Positions 31,859 through 35,079 of a stretch of DNA of 35,079 nucleotides are shown in pieces. The first letter of the stretch is position 1. Every line of letters begins with the position of its first letter. The notes under the pieces were generated by a model, which saw only the letters and a program-made list of their open reading frames with translations, made no database searches and was not told where the DNA came from. Source of the DNA: Streptomyces olivaceoviridis (GTDB lineage: Bacteria > Actinomycetota > Actinomycetes > Streptomycetales > Streptomycetaceae); contig NZ_BMUI01000049.1 of NCBI RefSeq assembly GCF_014650115.1, positions 1 to 35,079 on the forward strand, in the 5' to 3' direction. Made by a program: the position numbers and the translations under genes.

Positions 31859-31917
31859 AATCAAATGCTTGATTGAGATTAAGGCGGGCACCGTCCAGAT
31901 GTCAAGCGAACGTTTGA
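31859..31917. promoter_or_regulatory. Two TCAA/TTGA inverted repeats upstream of the secreted SnoaL-like gene
   Basis: AATCAA-ATGC-TTGATT (31859-31874) and TCAAGCGAACGTTTGA (31902-31917) have outward TCAA...TTGA arms, the reverse order of the MarR-type boxes. They resemble TetR-type operators. A role in controlling the gene at 31783 is likely but inferred. Confidence 0.45.
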
Positions 31918-32223
31918 TCTACAGGCGTGTGCGGCGTCTGCCTTCCTCTACGAGTGGGACACCGCGGCCCGGCCGGTCGGCGTGAGACGAGTCGTCCAGC
32001 CGGTGCGGAAGCCGCTCGTGTCGAAGCCCTACGCGCAGGGGAGCCGGAGTGCGGATGGTCAGCGAGATGGCGCTGCACGTGCACCCGGCGCCCGACCTGG
32101 TCCGGCCATAGGACGCGCCTCGGGAACCGTGTCCGCCGCGAGACTCGGCACCCCCTGGAGGCACCGTGCGGCGGACGCCGGCCTCGTGCTTCCCGGTCAC
32201 GTGCCGCTGCACCGCGGCCCGAT
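31918..32223. other. No recognisable gene
   Basis: Only low-complexity open frames (Arg/Gly/Ala-rich) were seen on both strands. Confidence 0.45.
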
Positions 32224-32240
32224 CGGCGGGCGCCCCGCCG
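32224..32240 (-). terminator. Short hairpin after the epoxide hydrolase gene
   Basis: CGGCGGG-CGC-CCCGCCG forms a 7-bp stem with a 3-nt loop, 8 bp after the stop codon on the minus strand. Confidence 0.45.
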
Positions 32241-32248
32241 GAACCCCC

Positions 32249-33577
32249 TTACCTGACGAGACGGGCGTAGGCCCGCAGTTCCTCCACGAAGAGCCGGGGC
32301 TGTTCGAACGCGGCGAAGTGACCGCCCGCGGCGATGTCGTCGTTGAAGTAGACGAGGTTCTCGTACGCCTTCTGGGCCCACACCTTCGGCGTGCGCACCA
32401 GCTCGCCGGGGAAGACGCTGACCCCGACCGGCAGGTCCAGGCGCGTCAGGTCGTGGTTGTCCCGGTAGAACTCCCAGTAGAGCCGCGCCGACGACGCACC
32501 GGTGTTGGTGAGCCAGTACAGGCTGATGTCGTCGAGCATGCGGTCGTAGCCGAGGAGGGGCTCCGGACGGTGGGCGCTGTCCGTCCAGTCGATGAACTTC
32601 TCGAAGATCCAGGCGGCCTGGCCCACGGGGGAGTCGGCCAGGGCGTAGCCGAGGGTCTGGGGACGCGTGGCCTGCTCCTGGAAGTAGCCCGAGTACTGCT
32701 GGGCGAAGACCTGCTGCTGGGCGATGGCCGCCTTCTCCTCCGGGGTGCCGTCCCCGAGGGCCGTGTTGGTCAGCATGAACTCCGGCAGGTTGAGGTGCAC
32801 GCCGAGCAGGCCGGCCGGACGCTGCTTGCCCATCTGGGTGGTGACGGCGCCTCCCCAGTCCCCTCCCTGGGCGATGTAGCGGCGGTAGCCCAGACGCTGC
32901 ATCAGGGTGATCCAGGCGGAGGCGATGCGCGCGGGGTCCCACCCCGCCTGCGCGGGCCGGTCGGAGAAGCCGTGCCCGGGCATGGAGGGTATGACGACGT
33001 GGAAGGCGTCCTGGGCGCTTCCGCCGTACCGCGTCGGGTCGGTGAGTGGACCGATCGTGTCGAGGAACTCCACGAACGACCCCGGCCAGCCGTGGTTGAG
33101 GATCACCGGCAGGGCGTCCGGGTGCTTGGACGGGACGTGCAGGAAGTGGATGCCCAGACCGTCGATCCGCGTCCGGTACTGGCCCGCCTCGTTCAGCCGG
33201 GACTCCAGCGCGCGCCAGTCGTAGCTCGTGCGCCAGTGCTCGACCAGGCCGCGCAGCCGGCTGAGCGGCACGCCCTGGGAGACGTCGTCGACGGTCTCGC
33301 GTTCCGGCAGCCGGGCCGCCGCCAGCCGCCGCCGCAGGTCCACCAGCGCGCCCTGCGGGACGTGGAGGTCGAAACGGGTGATGTCCGGGCCGACGGGCGG
33401 CAGGGTGAGACCCGCCACCGACGCGGGCTGGACCGCCGAGGCGTTGTGGGGCAGCCCGACCGACACGGCGGAAGCCGCCCCGACGACGGCGGCCGACCGC
33501 AGGAAACCACGCCGCGAGCTCGTCTGCGGTGCTTCCTCGGCGAGAGGTGACGCGATGGTGTGTGAGCGTCTGAACAC
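32249..33577 (-). CDS. Tat-exported epoxide hydrolase (alpha/beta fold, EHN domain), 442 aa
   Basis: A twin-arginine signal is present (SSRRGFLRSAAVVGAASAVS, residues 17-36), so the folded protein is probably exported. It is followed by an N-terminal epoxide hydrolase (EHN) domain (ITRFDLHVPQGALVDLRRRL and RTRIDGLGIHFLHV). The alpha/beta core has the oxyanion HGWPGS, the nucleophile Asp in GGDWGG, and the catalytic His in GGHFAAFEQP; lid-domain tyrosines (YWLTNTGA, YSGYFQEQ) are present. GTG 33577 after CGGAG is preferred because the Tat motif is then at the usual distance; ATG 33616 is possible. A promoter at 33985-34014 with a MarR-type box leaves a leader of about 400 nt. It should hydrolyse epoxides outside the cell membrane. 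Confidence 0.87.
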   Translation of the reverse strand: MFRRSHTIASPLAEEAPQTSSRRGFLRSAAVVGAASAVSVGLPHNASAVQPASVAGLTLPPVGPDITRFDLHVPQGALVDLRRRLAAARLPERETVDDVSQGVPLSRLRGLVEHWRTSYDWRALESRLNEAGQYRTRIDGLGIHFLHVPSKHPDALPVILNHGWPGSFVEFLDTIGPLTDPTRYGGSAQDAFHVVIPSMPGHGFSDRPAQAGWDPARIASAWITLMQRLGYRRYIAQGGDWGGAVTTQMGKQRPAGLLGVHLNLPEFMLTNTALGDGTPEEKAAIAQQQVFAQQYSGYFQEQATRPQTLGYALADSPVGQAAWIFEKFIDWTDSAHRPEPLLGYDRMLDDISLYWLTNTGASSARLYWEFYRDNHDLTRLDLPVGVSVFPGELVRTPKVWAQKAYENLVYFNDDIAAGGHFAAFEQPRLFVEELRAYARLVR

Positions 33578-33984
33578 GGTGTTCTCCGTTGCTCCTGGGT
33601 GCTGGTAAGGGTTCATAGGGGCCGTGACACCCGTATCTCGACCGGCTCGGCGTCCGGCATCGGAGGCCGGGAGAGGCCAGTGCCGGACGCCGCTCCCTGC
33701 CGGCGTCAGCCAGGGACCGCCGGGTGGTTCGCGTGGTGTGCCCTTGAACGGCAGGGGTCGGACACGGACCTGTGGGGATGCGGTGGGCGCGGGCCCATCC
33801 GCAGGCACGGGGAGCAGGACGGCCGGGCCGGGCGTTGGGGTGTGGACATTGGCGGCGACGGGAAACAGGAGGCCGCTACGAGTGGCGACGTCCTTCCCGT
33901 CGGGAGAGCAGATAACGATGCCGTAGTGCTACGGCCGCGATGCGCGATGTGTGGCCTCGACCGATCCAAGCTGTCTGTGGTGCG
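33578..33984 (-). other. Long leader of the epoxide hydrolase, no gene seen
   Basis: If the promoter at 33985-34014 is used, about 400 nt precede the start codon. No short upstream ORF with a good ribosome binding site and no riboswitch pattern was recognised. Confidence 0.4.
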
Positions 33985-34014
33985 ATCATAGGAACCGAAT
34001 GGATGACATGTCAA
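33985..34014 (-). promoter_or_regulatory. Epoxide hydrolase promoter with MarR-type operator
   Basis: On the minus strand, TTGACA (34009-34014), an 18-bp spacer and TATGAT (33985-33990) form a near-consensus promoter. The palindrome ATGACATGTCAA (34003-34014) contains the -35. It is divergent from the SnoaL promoter; the two palindromes are 57 bp apart, centre to centre. Confidence 0.72.
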
Positions 34015-34059
34015 TCACTTTGAGCATTCATCCAAGCACAGTCACGCCACCACCGAAAG

Positions 34060-34089
34060 TTGACGTGTCATGTAAATGCTTCCTAGTGT
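34060..34089 (+). promoter_or_regulatory. SnoaL-like gene promoter with MarR-type operator
   Basis: TTGACG (34060-34065), an 18-bp spacer and TAGTGT (34084-34089). The -35 is part of TTGACGTGTCAT (34060-34071). Transcription would start near 34096, leaving about 75 nt before the ATG at 34172. Confidence 0.7.
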
Positions 34090-34171
34090 GCGGCTTGAAG
34101 GAAGTGTTCACATGCAGCGTCGCCGCAGTCGCCTCATGGTGCTCCACGGCTGCGCGGAGAGTCGAGGGTTC

Positions 34172-34612
34172 ATGTCCGACAACGAGAAGATCATCAGGGA
34201 CGCCTACCAGGTGGCCGAAGTCCAGGACATCCCCGGGTGGATCGCCGGCTTCACCGAGGACGGCACCTTCACGGACGAGTCGGTCGGCATCACCTACCGC
34301 GGCCAGGAGGTCGGCGACCCCGTGGTCAACTACGCCATGGCCTTCCCCGACATGCACCGCGAACTGTACGACGTCTACGTACAGGGCGACATCGTCATCG
34401 TGGAGCTGTCCCTGAACGGAACGCACAACGGGCCCCTGAACACGCCGATGGGAGTCATCCCGCCCACCGGCAAGACCATCAAGGTGCCGTGCTGCGACGT
34501 GTTCAGGCTGCGTGAGGGCAAGATCGAGTCGTTCAACTGCTACCCGTCCGGCACAGTCCTGTTCGGCCAGCTGGGCGTGCTGACCAACCTGGAGGCCGCC
34601 GTCACCCAGTGA
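34172..34612 (+). CDS. SnoaL-like (NTF2-fold) cytosolic protein, 146 aa
   Basis: A single NTF2-like domain of the SnoaL/ester-cyclase group: IIRDAYQVAEVQDIPGWIAG, FTEDGTFTDESVGITYRGQE, FPDMHRELYDVYVQGDIVIV and CDVFRLREGKIESFNCYPSG. Such proteins include aldol cyclases, hydrolases and small ligand-binding proteins; no catalytic assignment is possible here. ATG 34172 (MSDNEKI) follows GTCGAGGG; an upstream frame to 34076 would overlap the promoter region and is rejected. It is related to the secreted protein at 31133. It is transcribed divergently from the epoxide hydrolase, with paired MarR-type operators between. Confidence 0.85.
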   Translation: MSDNEKIIRDAYQVAEVQDIPGWIAGFTEDGTFTDESVGITYRGQEVGDPVVNYAMAFPDMHRELYDVYVQGDIVIVELSLNGTHNGPLNTPMGVIPPTGKTIKVPCCDVFRLREGKIESFNCYPSGTVLFGQLGVLTNLEAAVTQ

Positions 34613-34630
34613 CCCGTCCGGGGCGGTCCG

Positions 34631-34880
34631 ACGGCCAGCGTCAAGGTCCGTGCCGTCCGCCCCGAAGACCCGGTCGGTACACACCGCCCGTCAGCCTGCA
34701 CGCGCACGGCACGGGCTCGGTCTTCGGTGACGCCCACACCCATGACCGGCTGGTACGCGACCCGGCCGTCGGCGTCGGTGCCGCGGTCGTGTTCCCCGAG
34801 TACGAGCGAGGAGTTCGCCGAGGAGGGGCGCGGTCGCATCACCGTCTCTCCGCTGCGGGCGAGCCTGAACCTCGCCGGCG
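34631..34880 (+). pseudogene. Decayed HSL-family esterase
   Basis: Fragments in different plus-strand frames form the order of an HSL esterase: ASVKVRAVRPEDPVGT, then after a shift VFGDAHTHDRLVRD and VGVGAAVVFPEYER, then after a shift and a large deletion ITVSPLRASLN. In intact relatives, HGGGWVFGDAHTHDRL, VVFPEYxR and SPLRASL occur in this order with the nucleophile elbow between the last two. That elbow is missing, so the gene is dead. It follows the SnoaL-like gene directly and may once have shared its transcript. Confidence 0.55.
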
Positions 34881-34897
34881 GAGCGGTCGGGCAACGG

Positions 34898-34933
34898 AGC
34901 GGTGGCAGGTACGAGGTCACACCTGCCACCGCT
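34898..34933. terminator. 13-bp stem terminator-like hairpin
   Basis: AGCGGTGGCAGGT and ACCTGCCACCGCT are perfectly complementary around a 10-nt loop. It follows the decayed esterase and probably ends the SnoaL transcript. Confidence 0.65.
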
Positions 34934-34989
34934 TCGGCATGTCCGGCCGCACCACGGCACCGCCACACAGCCGTACCACCGCCCGGTGG

Positions 34990-35038
34990 ATGACCCGTCA
35001 TCCAACTAGTTGACACGTCACCTTTCGGGGTCTACGGT
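34990..35038 (+). promoter_or_regulatory. Promoter with MarR-type operator at the right edge
   Basis: TTGACA (35010-35015), a 17-bp spacer and TACGGT (35033-35038) form a good promoter. The -35 lies within TTGACACGTCAC (35010-35021). A degenerate copy GTGACCCGTCAT lies at 34990-35001. It must drive a gene beyond the window. Confidence 0.68.
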
Positions 35039-35079
35039 GATTGAAGATTGAACGGAACGGTGGCCCCACCAGACCACCC

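Noticed and set aside
31859..31917. TCAA...TTGA repeats as further MarR-type boxes
   Set aside because: The arms have the opposite order (TCAA first) and different spacing, so another regulator is more likely.
31902..32942. Minus-strand 346-aa ORF overlapping the epoxide hydrolase
   Set aside because: It is Arg/Gly/Pro-rich without motifs, while the other frame gives a complete epoxide hydrolase.
1..35079. CRISPR arrays, rRNA, tRNA and phage attachment sites
   Set aside because: No regularly spaced repeats, RNA gene signatures or integrase genes were found.

Overview
The window looks like Streptomyces or a close relative. GC content and third-position GC are very high, GTG starts are common, TTA codons are nearly absent, and the insertion-sequence remnants read like Streptomyces IS5-family elements. 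No tRNA, rRNA or CRISPR array was seen. All family assignments come from reading motifs by eye, without database searches.

Layout. (1) 1-9.6 kb: an accessory arm with the tail of an SDR gene, an MFS exporter, a MarR regulator (MarR-1), two small membrane proteins, a cupin, an HSL-type esterase, a quinone oxidoreductase, a TetR regulator and a PAP2 phosphatase, with several decayed genes between them. (2) 9.8-12.4 kb: a large LuxR (LAL-type) regulator with two adjacent TTA codons. (3) 12.6-22.2 kb: a divergent candidate biosynthetic cluster, the most interesting part. The minus strand carries a 13-codon gene with a very strong ribosome binding site (MSEIKEINTLGDI), then a perfect 14-bp hairpin, then a PaaK-like adenylating enzyme, an O-methyltransferase and a JmjC/cupin-4 oxygenase. 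The plus strand carries an S-adenosylhomocysteine-hydrolase-like NAD protein, an overlapping Gfo/Idh/MocA oxidoreductase, a radical SAM enzyme with a probable cobalamin domain, and an MFS exporter. I do not recognise this combination. It could be a peptide-based (RiPP-like or peptide-scaffolded) pathway, or a small-molecule pathway whose short ORF is a regulatory leader. (4) 22.5-35 kb: a stress or detoxification region with an NmrA-like protein, GNAT plus Fe-S protein, a DUF6518-like membrane protein, MarR-2, a TetR-SDR pair between decayed IS ends, a methyltransferase, an ABM monooxygenase, two related SnoaL-like proteins (one secreted), a Tat-exported epoxide hydrolase and a decayed esterase.

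Regulation. MarR-1 and MarR-2 are close paralogues, and ten 12-bp palindromes related to TTGAYRYRTCAA are spread over the window. Boxes on the MarR-1 side carry TTGAT half-sites (one is a TTGAT/TTGAC hybrid). Those on the MarR-2 side carry TTGAC half-sites. At four promoters the -35 hexamer lies inside the palindrome with a 17-18 bp spacer to the -10, and at a fifth, the partial right-edge promoter, the same layout is seen. This suggests two neighbouring regulons that arose by duplication and flank the cluster. All TTA codons I found lie in regulators (LuxR, MarR-1, MarR-2), which suggests developmental (bldA) gating. Pseudogenes of NmrA, HSL esterase, beta-propeller and transposase genes show a turnover-prone, probably chromosome-arm, location.
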